Assembly (NCBI RefSeq): GCF_900105045.1
Contig: NZ_LT629739.1
Span: 1,674,001 to 1,738,000 of the forward strand
Source: Brevibacterium picturae
Lineage (GTDB): Bacteria; Actinomycetota; Actinomycetes; Actinomycetales; Brevibacteriaceae
Direction of reading: 5' to 3'
Length of the DNA stretch: 64,000 nt
The position numbers and the translations under genes were made by a program. This document shows, piece after piece, positions 53,158 through 62,143 of the stretch (within the stretch, counting starts at the first letter, position 1; every line of letters begins with the position of its first letter). Under the pieces are notes generated by a model. That model saw only the letters and a program-made list of their open reading frames with translations. It made no database searches and was not told the origin of the DNA.

Positions 53158-53838
53158 TCAGAAAGCTGCCACGGGTGGTCCTCTGGTGAGGACAGGAGAA
53201 CGGAGAACACCGAGGTAGCGAGGGAGAATTCGGGCGACGCCGAGGTGGGGCTTCGGTCCGTTCGGAACCGGCATCGGTCGAACCGCAGTGGGCAGGAGCG
53301 CGTGGATGACGAGTCGGAGGAAACTGCCGATCTTCGCCGGCAGCGCTTCCGACCAATAGATCATGGCGATTGTGAGGACAGCGGCGACGAGGTGTGCCGA
53401 CAGCATTCCCGGTGACGCGTGCGCATGCATGCTGGCCCCGGCATCTGACGCGAAGACGGATCCGGACATGGCCTTCGGACCCGAATGGTGCATCGCATGT
53501 CGCTCAAGTGCGTTCGCAGGACTGTGGCTCCCAGTCATCGGAGCAAAGACTGAGAAGAGCAGGTGGAAGAGCGACTGGCTGACCAGCACAGACAGGGACA
53601 GTCTGGGCAAGGAAAGTCTGCGACCGGCGAGCAGAACGCAGACCAGCATCGACAGTACCAAGGGCACCACGACGCCCATGGTTGAAGGCAGCGCGCCGCC
53701 GCCGATCATGTGGGAGGCCAGTGCCACGAACGTGGCGAAGACAGCGGCCGCGATTCCCCGCAGAGAACGCTGGTGCCTCAGTCCACGCTGGTACTGCGGC
53801 GCATGCAGGTCCTCCGGCTCCGAGCTCACAGGGAACAT
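53158..53838 (-). CDS. Membrane protein preceding the PepSY gene
   Basis: A 226-residue protein with four membrane segments (about 23-43, 48-65, 75-93, 143-163). A loop at about 95-140 is rich in His and Met (ERHAMHHSG; ASMHAHASPGM), which suggests a metal ligand cluster. I do not recognise a named family. It lies 100 bp before the PepSY gene on the same strand; together they may form a copper-handling set. Start ATG 53838. Confidence 0.78.
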   Translation of the reverse strand: MFPVSSEPEDLHAPQYQRGLRHQRSLRGIAAAVFATFVALASHMIGGGALPSTMGVVVPLVLSMLVCVLLAGRRLSLPRLSLSVLVSQSLFHLLFSVFAPMTGSHSPANALERHAMHHSGPKAMSGSVFASDAGASMHAHASPGMLSAHLVAAVLTIAMIYWSEALPAKIGSFLRLVIHALLPTAVRPMPVPNGPKPHLGVARILPRYLGVLRSPVLTRGPPVAAF

Positions 53839-53887
53839 TCTCACACAATCGGCGGGCCCACCTCGGCGATGGCGGATTTGCTGGAAA

Positions 53888-54835
53888 TCACCGGAACGCC
53901 GACTCGTTGGCTTCCAGTCGAGGAACCGCGACTCCGAGGCGACGGGCGTCGGCGAGGACATCGCGAGGGTAATCTGCCTGCGCCTTGTAGTTGTTGTGTC
54001 CGGTGTTCTGGGCCTGGGTCATGATGAAGGTGAACAGGTTGTCGCCGGTCAGCAGCTTCTGCATAGCGAAACCGATGACGCTGGCGGGGATGAATCTTGC
54101 TGCTGCTGCGCCGAACCGTGAGGTCCCGCCTTTCGCTGTGAGGACGGGGATCATCTCTCGGATGAGACGGACGACTTCTTTCAGTGCGGGGCGCGATCGG
54201 ACGAGTGCGTCGAAGCTTCCCATCCGCAGCCATCCGACCATGATTCCGGCGTCGAGGATGAAGTGGAACCAGAGCCAGCTGCGGAAGTCTGCGATGTCGG
54301 AGATTGAGAATTCGGCGTCCGTGAAGAGTTCACGGACGACGCGGTGCCGGTCGGTGCGGCTCGACCCGTCGATATCGCCGAGGAAGATGCTTTTGACGAA
54401 TCCACCGTGCAGGGTGCTGACGTCAAAGCCACCTCCGCCACCAGGGTATCCCCACGTGACCTGCTCGCGGGGCAGCCGCGAGATGGCAGCGGCAGGGTCG
54501 GCCCAGACGTTGTTGAAGATGAGGATTGTGGCTCGGCCGACTCGGGGTTGGAGGAAGTCGACTGCGCTGTCCAGCTGGTCGTGGTTGACGCTGACGATGA
54601 TGAGGTCGTAGTCGTGGTCCGGTTCGAGGTCCTCTCGCAGCGTGATGGGCCAATTCTCCTGAACCGGCTTCCCTTTACTAGAGGCACGGCCGTCCCTGAT
54701 GTCCACGTCGACCGAGGAGCCGAAGTCGGCGGCACGTCCGGGGCGCACATAGAAGTCGACCTCGTTCCCTGCCTTCTCCAGGGCCCATCCGTACAGTGTC
54801 GAAATGACTCCGCGGCCGAACATCAGAATCTTCAT
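53888..54835 (-). CDS. Ketopantoate reductase family oxidoreductase
   Basis: A 315-residue NADPH-binding enzyme of the ApbA/PanE superfamily: MKILMFGRGVISTLYGWALEKAG is the Rossmann start (GRGVIS rather than GxGxxG), and YDLIIVSVNHDQLD the family segment. The C-terminal helical domain is present (HFILDAGIMVGWL). Not the housekeeping PanE by sequence; the substrate is unknown. Divergent from a TetR gene across two palindromes. Confidence 0.85.
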   Translation of the reverse strand: MKILMFGRGVISTLYGWALEKAGNEVDFYVRPGRAADFGSSVDVDIRDGRASSKGKPVQENWPITLREDLEPDHDYDLIIVSVNHDQLDSAVDFLQPRVGRATILIFNNVWADPAAAISRLPREQVTWGYPGGGGGFDVSTLHGGFVKSIFLGDIDGSSRTDRHRVVRELFTDAEFSISDIADFRSWLWFHFILDAGIMVGWLRMGSFDALVRSRPALKEVVRLIREMIPVLTAKGGTSRFGAAAARFIPASVIGFAMQKLLTGDNLFTFIMTQAQNTGHNNYKAQADYPRDVLADARRLGVAVPRLEANESAFR

Positions 54836-54877
54836 GTCTGCGTCTCTTCTCTGCGCCGTTCGGCGCTCGTCAACTAT

Positions 54878-54904
54878 CCACAATATGTGGAAGGTGGTTT
54901 CCAC
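54878..54904. promoter_or_regulatory. Two operator-like palindromes between the PanE-like gene and TetR
   Basis: CCACAATATGTGG (54878-54890) and GTGGTTTCCAC (54894-54904) lie in the 132-bp gap between divergent genes. Both contain CCAC/GTGG arms, as expected of half-sites for the adjacent TetR protein. Confidence 0.65.
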
Positions 54905-54967
54905 TTACATGTAGATTAAGCAGTGATTCCATCGCCGCATTCCGTTTTTCCGGAAGTGAGAGAAGAA

Positions 54968-55642
54968 ATGGCCGAAACGACTCAGATCGAAACTCAACAA
55001 GTGCCCGCGCAGAAGCTGCGTGCGGATGCCGCCGACAACAGGGCACGTATTCTCACGGTGGCTCGGGAACTCTTCGCCGAACGCGGCATCGATGTGCCAA
55101 TGACGGCGATCGCTCGCCGAGCAGGGGTGGGCGCGGCAACCTTGTTCCGACGCTTCCCCGACCGCCGGTCCCTGATCACCGAGGTGTTCGCCACCCAGCT
55201 CACTCATTGCGAAGCGGTCCTCACCAAGGCTGCGGCCGATCCTGACCCGTGGCGCGGATTCTGCTCATTCGTCAAAGCTCTCGGCCGGATGCAGATCGAG
55301 GACCGTGGGTTCACCGAGGCGTTTCTCTCGGCATTTACCGAGGGTCAAGGAATCGATGAGAAGCGCATGCATGCGGAAGCCGTCTTCGCCGACCTGGTGG
55401 AACGTGCTCAGAAGGCAGGTAGGCTCCGACCTGACTTCGACCCCAGCGATCTCATGCTGATCTTCCTAGCCAACGGCGGCGTCAGCGAGGCTCCGCCCGA
55501 GCATGCCCAGGACCTTTCGCGACGACTCATCGCGTACCTGGTCCAGTCGTTCGAGTCACAGGGTTCCCCAGCCACTCGGTCGTTGCCGACCCCGAGCCGC
55601 ATGGGGCTGGGCGAAGTGTTCACAGCGGCTCAGTCGCACTAG
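54968..55642 (+). CDS. TetR-family regulator
   Basis: A 224-residue regulator. The N-terminal HTH is ILTVARELFAERGIDVPMTAIARRAGVGAATLFRRFPDR, a strong TetR/AcrR match. The ligand domain has PWRGFCSFVKALGRMQ and DRGFTEAFL, as in the SbtR-like group. ATG 54968 follows AGAGAAGAA. It probably represses the divergent PanE-like gene. Confidence 0.9.
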   Translation: MAETTQIETQQVPAQKLRADAADNRARILTVARELFAERGIDVPMTAIARRAGVGAATLFRRFPDRRSLITEVFATQLTHCEAVLTKAAADPDPWRGFCSFVKALGRMQIEDRGFTEAFLSAFTEGQGIDEKRMHAEAVFADLVERAQKAGRLRPDFDPSDLMLIFLANGGVSEAPPEHAQDLSRRLIAYLVQSFESQGSPATRSLPTPSRMGLGEVFTAAQSH

Positions 55643-55655
55643 CCGCGGAAAACGC

Positions 55656-56507
55656 TCACATCTCTTCGTGGGTCAGCGGGTCTCTGCCCTTCATCCGACC
55701 GCGCTCAAGACCGGAGATGGCATCCACCTCGGCGGGGGTGAGGTTGAAGCCGAAGATATCGGCGTTGAGCTTCTGCCGGTCGGGGTTGGCCGACTTCGGG
55801 ATCGACAGGCTGCCGACTTCGAGGTGCCAGCGCAGGACCACCTGAGCCGGCTCGACTCCGTGGGCAGCCGCCGCCTCGGCGATGGGGGCTTCGTCGAACA
55901 GACCCTGGTCGCGGTACAGCGGTGACCAGGATTCCGTCTGGACGCCGATGGATCTGTGGAATTCGATGAGCTTGCTCTGCGGGAAGTAGGGGTGGAGTTC
56001 GATCTGGTTGACCGCCGGTGTCACGCCGGTTTCGTCGATGAGCTCCTGGAGCATCGCCTCGGTGAAGTTCGAGACTCCGATCGAGGTCACCAGTCCGCGT
56101 TCGCGCAGTTCGATGAGGCCGCGCCAGGTGTCGACGTACTTGCCGACGCTCGGGTTGGGCCAGTGGATGAGGTGGAGGTCGAGGCGCTCGAGTTGGAGCC
56201 TGGCCAGGGATTCCTCGGTGCTGGCGATCGTTTCGTCGAAGCCGTGGTGACGGCCCGGGACCTTGCTGGTGATGAAGAGTTCGTCCCGGCCGACTTTGGA
56301 GTCGATGACGGCTTGGCCGACTTCGCGCTCGTTTTCGTAGTTGACTGCGGTGTCGAGGAGTCGGTAGCCGTTGTCGATGCCGGCGATGATCGCGCCGACG
56401 CCCTCGGCATCGTGCATGGCGTAGGTGCCGAGGCCGATCTGCGGGACGCTGGCCCCGTCGTTGAGTTCGAGGGTCGGAATCGCTGAGCTGTGCTCTGAAG
56501 TGGACAT
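55656..56507 (-). CDS. Aldo/keto reductase, 2,5-diketo-D-gluconate reductase-like
   Basis: A 283-residue NADPH-dependent reductase. Catalytic tetrad: D in LLDTAVNY, Y in NYENE, K in ITSKVPG, H in LIHWPNP. NADP site: SIPKSANPDRQKLN. The pattern ASVPQIGLGTY is typical of the DkgA/AKR5 group. It converges with the TetR gene. Many in vivo substrates are possible. Confidence 0.9.
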   Translation of the reverse strand: MSTSEHSSAIPTLELNDGASVPQIGLGTYAMHDAEGVGAIIAGIDNGYRLLDTAVNYENEREVGQAVIDSKVGRDELFITSKVPGRHHGFDETIASTEESLARLQLERLDLHLIHWPNPSVGKYVDTWRGLIELRERGLVTSIGVSNFTEAMLQELIDETGVTPAVNQIELHPYFPQSKLIEFHRSIGVQTESWSPLYRDQGLFDEAPIAEAAAAHGVEPAQVVLRWHLEVGSLSIPKSANPDRQKLNADIFGFNLTPAEVDAISGLERGRMKGRDPLTHEEM

Positions 56508-56627
56508 GCCCCAACCCTATGACCGCTGAGGTGGTTCCGGCCAGGGGCTGGAAAACCTACATTGAACCGTCAATTCAATTCGCAGATCTGTCATTGGAGT
56601 CAATGGCTGAAGAATCTATTCAGCCCC

Positions 56628-57173
56628 TCACGCAGTCACGTCTTTGTATAGATTGTGGAACACATCTTTTAGTTCTTTGACTGCTTCGAAAGCTGGGAAC
56701 GCGGCAGAAGCACTTCCCAACAGCAAATTCGCCCACCGCCATACTGAAGCGAGAGATTTTCGGGTGCCGTCGTTCAGAAACCAGCGGGCTGCCCTACGCC
56801 AACCGGCGGTTTTCAGCTCTAAATCTGCTCCCACTAGACCTGCTTTTTCCAGCTCCTCAGCGTCTGATTGGAGCAGCCCTTTTAGGATTCCGCGGCGAGA
56901 GTTGTGATAGTTGAAGCTCTCTCTAAGCTTGGACAAAATAGCTTGATCAACCGCACCCGAGTTCCCGTCTACTGCCCTGCCGGCGGCATGCTCGTTATCT
57001 AGGACTCTCCGGTGATTCCGGAATGCCCGCCCGGCGACTGGCGAAACCTGCTCACCTTTTTCTAAATGGATCACGACAGCTTCCATCAGATCCATGACTT
57101 CATCCAAAAACTGATCCAAATCCCCTGTAATCTGCTCCGATTCAAGCAAGCGGTCCAAGCTGTTCTCAACCAC
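56628..57173 (-). CDS. Orphan low-GC hypothetical protein
   Basis: A 181-residue soluble, helix-rich protein that I do not recognise. It is AT-richer than its neighbours. The C-terminal half has one moderately hydrophobic segment (SVWRWANLLLGSASAAFPAF). The N-terminus is acidic (residues 1-42). A perfect palindrome lies 17 bp before the start. Its isolation and base composition suggest recent acquisition. Confidence 0.6.
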   Translation of the reverse strand: MVENSLDRLLESEQITGDLDQFLDEVMDLMEAVVIHLEKGEQVSPVAGRAFRNHRRVLDNEHAAGRAVDGNSGAVDQAILSKLRESFNYHNSRRGILKGLLQSDAEELEKAGLVGADLELKTAGWRRAARWFLNDGTRKSLASVWRWANLLLGSASAAFPAFEAVKELKDVFHNLYKDVTA

Positions 57174-57189
57174 GTCTACGGCCCTCCCA

Positions 57190-57204
57190 ATTCAACTGTT
57201 GAAT
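57190..57204. promoter_or_regulatory. Palindrome before the orphan gene
   Basis: ATTCAACtGTTGAAT, perfect 7-bp arms, 17 bp upstream of the start at 57173. It may be an operator. Confidence 0.5.
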
Positions 57205-57397
57205 ATGAACTACGCACTGCAAGCGTTTCATTGCATATAGCAACTCATGACTATCTAGTTCCGTCATTTTGACTTGTAAGTTTATACAATACTCACCCAG
57301 TCACGGGTTCCAGTGTGATGCTGGGTCTTGCATCTAGTTGGGCATTGTCTGTCAATGCCAGGTGGTTCGCCGCTCACATATCAACGGGTGTGCCGCT

Positions 57398-58342
57398 TCA
57401 GACGACTGTGCCCTGTGGAGTTTTTCCGTCGAGGACATCGATGATGGCTTGAGCCGCCGCGACCCCGGCGCGTTCGCGTGCCTCCAGCGTCTGCCCGGCG
57501 AGGTGGGAGGTGATGACGACGTTGCTCATCGTTCGCAGCGGGTTGTCCTCGACCATGGGTTCGCGTTGCAGAACGTCGAGTCCGGCGCCGGCGATCTCGC
57601 CTGTCTTGAGCGCTTCGACGAGAGCAGCTTCGTCGACGAGGGAGCCGCGTGCAGTGTTGATGAGGATCGCCGAGTTCTTCATCGCAGAGAGGCTCGCGGC
57701 GTCGATGATCGGGTCACCCTTGCCCGCTCTGCTGTGGAGAGACAGGTAGTCGGCGGCTTTGATTGTCGTGTCGAAATCGGCGAATTCGATGCCCGATGAC
57801 TGCTCGGAGTCGGGGTGGGCTGTGGAGACGAGGACTCGCATTCCCAGCGCAACACCGAGGGCAGCGATCGCTTTGCCGCTGGGTCCGTATCCGATGACGC
57901 CGAGACTCTTGCCCCGCAGTTCGGTTCCGGCCTCGCGTGGCCATCCGCCGTCGTCCACTCCAGCCAGCACGGTGTTGAGTCGGCGAGCGCAGGCGAGCAT
58001 GAGTGCGAGCGCCAGCTCGGCGACGGCGTGGTGGTTGACCCCTGGTGTGTTGCACACGCGGATGCCGAGCTCGGCCGCCGCATCGATGTCGACGTTGTCA
58101 TAGCCCACCCCTGCCCGGGCGATGACCTTCAGCATTGGGGAGGTCGCGAGCATGTCACGCGCGACCGGTTCACTCGCAGCGATTGCACCGACGGCTCCTT
58201 CGAACAGAGCCAACTTCTCTTCGTCCGTGCGAGTTCCGCCCGCCGGCGAGTAGACCGGTTCGAGGCCGCGATCTCGCAGCATCGTGTCGACGGTGTCGCC
58301 CGGGCGGAGGTAGTCGGTGGTGATGACGATGCGGTTGTTCAT
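57398..58342 (-). CDS. D-isomer-specific 2-hydroxyacid dehydrogenase
   Basis: A 314-residue NAD-dependent dehydrogenase. Visible: KVIARAGVGYDNVDIDAAAELGI, NAD motif GVIGYGPSGKAIA, the catalytic Arg in NTARGSLVD, Glu in LQREPMVEDN and His in SHLAGQT. The substrates of the group are 3-phosphoglycerate, glyoxylate or related hydroxyacids; the short form without an ACT domain fits the glyoxylate/hydroxypyruvate type. Confidence 0.92.
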   Translation of the reverse strand: MNNRIVITTDYLRPGDTVDTMLRDRGLEPVYSPAGGTRTDEEKLALFEGAVGAIAASEPVARDMLATSPMLKVIARAGVGYDNVDIDAAAELGIRVCNTPGVNHHAVAELALALMLACARRLNTVLAGVDDGGWPREAGTELRGKSLGVIGYGPSGKAIAALGVALGMRVLVSTAHPDSEQSSGIEFADFDTTIKAADYLSLHSRAGKGDPIIDAASLSAMKNSAILINTARGSLVDEAALVEALKTGEIAGAGLDVLQREPMVEDNPLRTMSNVVITSHLAGQTLEARERAGVAAAQAIIDVLDGKTPQGTVV

Positions 58343-58427
58343 GTGTCCGAGAATATCCGGCCTCTCGCTGGCCGCGTCACAGTACCCAGCTGGCGGACGA
58401 GGGGTTGCCTAGTCCTTCGCGGGCAGT

Positions 58428-58823
58428 TCAGTCTTTCACGGACAATTTGCGGACAAGACCGGCAGGTGCCGTATTCCGGTAGGAGTCGGTGAGCAGGTCA
58501 CTGAGGTCATCATCGTCGAGGGTCTCGAGTTCCAAGCCGATCCAACCGGTGGGACCCAGGTACATGGGAACGAAGGCATCCGGTCGCTCCATCAGCACCT
58601 CGGCGTCCATCGGATCGGGCAAGATGAGCAGCGCTTGCGGATGCTGCTCCATCCCACCGGTGACGAGCTTCCGAGTGCCTCCGAAGTGCGCGAAGATCTT
58701 CTTCGTGAAGAACGCGGGCCGCCCATGCGAGGTCTTCTCCTGCGCCTCGGGAAGGCTCAGCGCGGCCTTTCTCAGGCGGGCCAACTGCGGGTCATCGTCA
58801 TCGAACATCTGCGGATGCGCCAT
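58428..58823 (-). CDS. MmcQ/YjbR family protein
   Basis: A 131-residue protein with the MmcQ/YjbR (CyaY-like fold) pattern: ALSLPEAQEKTSHGRPAFFTKKIFAHFGG, VPMYLGPTGWIGLELE and DSYRNTAPAGLVRKL at the end. The fold may bind DNA or small ligands, but the role is unknown. Confidence 0.85.
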   Translation of the reverse strand: MAHPQMFDDDDPQLARLRKAALSLPEAQEKTSHGRPAFFTKKIFAHFGGTRKLVTGGMEQHPQALLILPDPMDAEVLMERPDAFVPMYLGPTGWIGLELETLDDDDLSDLLTDSYRNTAPAGLVRKLSVKD

Positions 58824-58880
58824 GAACCCACTTTATTAGCGGTCACGGTCACGGGCTAGGGACGGAGCCGAGCCGAGCGC

Positions 58881-59588
58881 TCAGGCGTGGCCCTCACTGG
58901 TGTACGTGTCTTTGAGGACGGCGTCTGAATCCTCCGATTCATCGACGTAGAAGCGCTCTGCGACATCTTGCTTCTCGTACATATCAAGGTATTCGTCCGC
59001 GATCTTATCCGGCGAGAAATAGGTGCCTTCTTCGATCACTCCGGCGATCGACAGCATCCCCGCGTACACGCCCTGGTCCGATAGTTCTTCGTGGAGGCAA
59101 TGAGCGTAACTGCGCAGTCCTGACTTGCCGATGCTCAACGTGGTGAGGATCGGTGTCACGGTCAGTTCGGAAGCTCCACCGCCGGTGAAGAAGATCGCCC
59201 CCTGCTGCCGTTCGACCATTTCGGGAATCACCTGCTGTGCGCTGGAGATTCCGCCGATGATATTCACCTGCATGTGCTGATTCGCAATGTGGGCCGTGGT
59301 CTCAGCGGCGGACATCGGGGCGATCACACCGGCGTTGTAGATGAGCACATCAATGGGGCCGAACGTTTCTCGCACCTGTGCGAATGCATCCGCGATCTGT
59401 TGTTCGTTCGTGACGTCGGCAGCGAAGCCTGCGCTCTTGATATCCATCTCAGACAGGGAGGTCTGGAATTTGTCGAGGCTGTCTTGACTCCTGGCGATCA
59501 ACGCCACGTTGAAGTCCTTCTTGCCGAACTTCTCAGCAAGGCTGAGGCCGAGCCCTGGTCCTGCTCCCACAATCACTAAAGTGCTCAT
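58881..59588 (-). CDS. SDR-fold protein lacking the catalytic tyrosine
   Basis: A 235-residue Rossmann protein with GAGPGLGLSLA as the cofactor motif and YNAGV in place of NNAG. At the YxxxK position it reads LSIGK, so the Tyr is replaced by Leu; K is kept. The sequence preserves IFFTGGGAS (Ser position). It may be a divergent reductase, or a regulator with a bound nucleotide. It is transcribed on the minus strand, like the RclA-like gene that lies just upstream. Confidence 0.85.
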   Translation of the reverse strand: MSTLVIVGAGPGLGLSLAEKFGKKDFNVALIARSQDSLDKFQTSLSEMDIKSAGFAADVTNEQQIADAFAQVRETFGPIDVLIYNAGVIAPMSAAETTAHIANQHMQVNIIGGISSAQQVIPEMVERQQGAIFFTGGGASELTVTPILTTLSIGKSGLRSYAHCLHEELSDQGVYAGMLSIAGVIEEGTYFSPDKIADEYLDMYEKQDVAERFYVDESEDSDAVLKDTYTSEGHA

Positions 59589-59682
59589 CTATCAATCTCT
59601 CTACGGTGCAGAATCTGCGGCATGTGCCATTCATCGCCAACCCTGATTCTGGGCGGAATATTCCACTTGTTGCAGTGCTCGG

Positions 59683-61080
59683 TTACTTCACAACCCCAAG
59701 CACCTCGTTGAGAGCTTCCGTCGCCGAGGGGTGGGTGTAGATCGTGTCGCGCAGCTCGGTGGCGGTGACATTGTGGCGCATCGCCAGGGCCACGGTGTTG
59801 ATGACCTCCTGCGAGTGCACGTGGACAAGAGCGGCGCCGAGGATGTGGTCAGTTGCCCCATCGACGACGAACTTCACGATGCCGCGCGGGTCGCCTTCGA
59901 TCTTCGCCCTGGGTGCTGCGGCAATGTCGGCCATCGCCTTTGCTCCGACCTTGACGTCATAGCCCTGCTCGCGGGCGGCGTCTTCACTCAGCCCCACACG
60001 TGCCACGGGCGGGGTGAGGAACACCGTGTACGGCACGGCGCTGCGGTCCGCGGTCGTCCGCTTGCCTTCGCCCAGCAGCTGATCGGCGAGGATCCGATTG
60101 TCATCAAGGGAGATGTAGGTGAACATCGGTCCGCCGTTGACGTCACCGACGGCAAAGACGCCCTCGGCCGAGGTGCGCAGGTGATCGTCGACGGTGATGA
60201 AGCCGCGCTTGTCGGTCTCGATGCCGGCCTTGCCCAGCCCCAGCCCCTCGTTTGTCGACGCGCGGCCGACGGCCAGGAGGACCGCCTCGGCGTCGATCTG
60301 CTTCTCTTCGCCACCGACCTCGTAGGTCACGGTGGCCTGATCGGTTCCATCGGCGACGGCGGTCACGGATGCTTCGTTGATGATCGTGACTCCGTCATCG
60401 GCCAGGGACTGAGCGACCACCTCGGCGACGTCGGCATCCTCATTGGCCAGCGGACGCTCGCCCCGGTCGAGGACGGTGACCTCGGAGCCGAAGTGAGTGA
60501 ACATCGACGCGAACTCAAGTCCGATGTACCCACCGCCGACGACGACCAGGCGCTTGGGGAACGGGGTGACGTGCTGCAGGGCCTCCGAATCGTAGATGCG
60601 ACCGCCGAGCTTCGCCCCGTCGATGGGTGGGATGTTCGCGAGCGAGCCGGTGTTGACGACGACGGTGTCCGCGGTGATCTGCATGGTGTCGTCACCGCCG
60701 GTGACGAGGACTTCGCGGTCGCCAGTGAACTCGGCACGACCGGAGACCAGGAGAACTGAGTCGAGGTCGTCGAGCATGGAGAAGTTCGTCTTCCGCATCG
60801 CCCCGGTCAATGTGTCGCGGCGCTTCACAGCCTTCGCGAAGTACTCGTCAGTGTCGTCGTCATCGCGTTTGTTCTCCGCGTCGTGGACCAGGATCTTCGT
60901 GGGGATGCAGGCGATGTTGATGCAGGATCCCCCGATCACGGCATCCGACTGCTCGACGACGGCGACGCGCTTGCCGGCTCTGGCCATGGTCCCGGCCAGG
61001 GTCTTTCCACCCTTGCCCCAGCCAATGACGAGGAGGTCTACGTGCTCGTGCGAATCGACGTCGTGATTGTGCTCGGCCAT
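59683..61080 (-). CDS. rclA: RclA-like pyridine nucleotide-disulfide oxidoreductase
   Basis: A 465-residue flavoprotein. N-terminal FAD motif LLVIGWGKGGKTLAG, redox-active pair in GGSCINIACIPTK (CxxxxC), NAD-binding VVVGGGYIGLEFASMF, and the C-terminal dimerisation domain with HPSATEALNEV carrying the catalytic His. The CINIACIPTK form and the GWGKGGK start match E. coli RclA, a reductase linked to resistance to reactive chlorine and copper. Other class I disulfide reductases (mercuric or mycothione reductase) carry different flanks. A second gene for copper or chlorine stress is not obvious nearby. Confidence 0.85.
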   Translation of the reverse strand: MAEHNHDVDSHEHVDLLVIGWGKGGKTLAGTMARAGKRVAVVEQSDAVIGGSCINIACIPTKILVHDAENKRDDDDTDEYFAKAVKRRDTLTGAMRKTNFSMLDDLDSVLLVSGRAEFTGDREVLVTGGDDTMQITADTVVVNTGSLANIPPIDGAKLGGRIYDSEALQHVTPFPKRLVVVGGGYIGLEFASMFTHFGSEVTVLDRGERPLANEDADVAEVVAQSLADDGVTIINEASVTAVADGTDQATVTYEVGGEEKQIDAEAVLLAVGRASTNEGLGLGKAGIETDKRGFITVDDHLRTSAEGVFAVGDVNGGPMFTYISLDDNRILADQLLGEGKRTTADRSAVPYTVFLTPPVARVGLSEDAAREQGYDVKVGAKAMADIAAAPRAKIEGDPRGIVKFVVDGATDHILGAALVHVHSQEVINTVALAMRHNVTATELRDTIYTHPSATEALNEVLGVVK

Positions 61081-61139
61081 GATCGGTCCTTTCCAGCAGA
61101 CGATGCGTTGGTTGTGAGCCTACTCCGGAGCGGTCAACC

Positions 61140-61907
61140 TCAGATGTCGCCGAGGTTGGTCGACGTCAGGGCCATCGAGCTGGGGTTTCCCCGGGTGGAG
61201 TTCATCGTGAAGCTGGCCTTCCACGGGAGGTAACGGTCGTCCGAGGACTCGATCAGTGCGCCCGCGCCGGTGAATGCCCGACGCCGGACCCGCAGCAACG
61301 GTGTGCCGACGGGAACCTCGAGCAGTGCGGCATCGTCTTCGTTGGCGCCGATCGCATCGATGGTTCGTGAGGTGCGGCTGATGTCGACGCCCTGGTCGAT
61401 GAGTTCCTGGTAGATCGACCCGGAGTCGGTATCGAAAGCGAGGACGTGGCGCCCGAACTCGAGGGGATAGTTCAGGCGCTCGACCATCGTGGGCACATCG
61501 TCCATGAGGCGGAGCCGGAAGACGGAGACGACCGGGTCACCGTCTGGGATCCGCAGGCTCGCGGCCAGCGACTTCTCGGCAGGCCTGCGGGTGACCCACT
61601 GGGTGCGCTGGCCTGGCACGATGTCGGCATTGTGGCACCACTGGGAGAAGGAGATGATGTCGTCGAAGGACTGGGTAGGCACATTGTCCAACACGACCGT
61701 CCGACGTCCGCGACCCGAGGAGATCAGCCCTTCGGTCCGCAGTGTCGACATCGCCTGTCGAACCGGGCCGCGGGAGCTGGTGAACTTCCGGGTCAGCTCG
61801 GCTTCCGAGGGCAGTTCGTCGCCAGGCTGGAAATACCCCTCGCGAATCGCTGTTCGCAGATAGTGGGCAATCTCGTCGTACTGCTGTCGCGTGCGCTGCT
61901 GAGTCAT
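61140..61907 (-). CDS. GntR-family regulator, HutC/PhnF subfamily
   Basis: A 255-residue regulator. The N-terminal winged helix is QQYDEIAHYLRTAIREGYFQPGDELPSEAELTRKF, followed by SSRGPVRQAMSTLRTEGLIS; the C-terminal UTRA ligand domain begins near residue 85 (MLRRP-type region, VERLNYPLEFGRHVLA, RVRRRAFTGAGALIESSDDRYL). Start 61907 (MTQQRTRQQ). Divergent from the FAD oxidoreductase gene 236 bp away. PhnF-type members control phosphonate uptake, which fits its neighbours. Confidence 0.88.
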   Translation of the reverse strand: MTQQRTRQQYDEIAHYLRTAIREGYFQPGDELPSEAELTRKFTSSRGPVRQAMSTLRTEGLISSGRGRRTVVLDNVPTQSFDDIISFSQWCHNADIVPGQRTQWVTRRPAEKSLAASLRIPDGDPVVSVFRLRLMDDVPTMVERLNYPLEFGRHVLAFDTDSGSIYQELIDQGVDISRTSRTIDAIGANEDDAALLEVPVGTPLLRVRRRAFTGAGALIESSDDRYLPWKASFTMNSTRGNPSSMALTSTNLGDI

Positions 61908-62093
61908 GTGTGCTGGCCTCGTCGGGGTCGGGGATGGGGACACGTGCTTCCAACTGTGCTGCCGTGGTGCTGTGCTGCTCGAGGTCGTCGTGCTCTCCGA
62001 TCGGCGGCGTCTCTTCCTTCCTATTCGGGGCGAATGAACCGGGAGTGCCGGCCGAGAAGCGCAACGTCACGTTCAGGTGAACAATCGCCAAAC

Positions 62094-62107
62094 TTGTACA
62101 TACATGT
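62094..62107 (+). promoter_or_regulatory. HutC/PhnF-type operator before the FAD oxidoreductase
   Basis: TTGTACATACATGT, with the GTxxxxAC core, 37 bp before the start at 62144. It shares 12 of 14 bases with the site at 63340-63353. Confidence 0.6.
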
Positions 62108-62143
62108 GTTCATCGTACGACAACAAGCGACCAAGATGGGGGA

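Noticed and set aside
59731..60759. A 342-codon plus-strand frame opposite the RclA-like gene
   Set aside because: Antisense shadow of a strongly supported flavoprotein; no motifs and repetitive V/D/G composition typical of GC-rich shadows.
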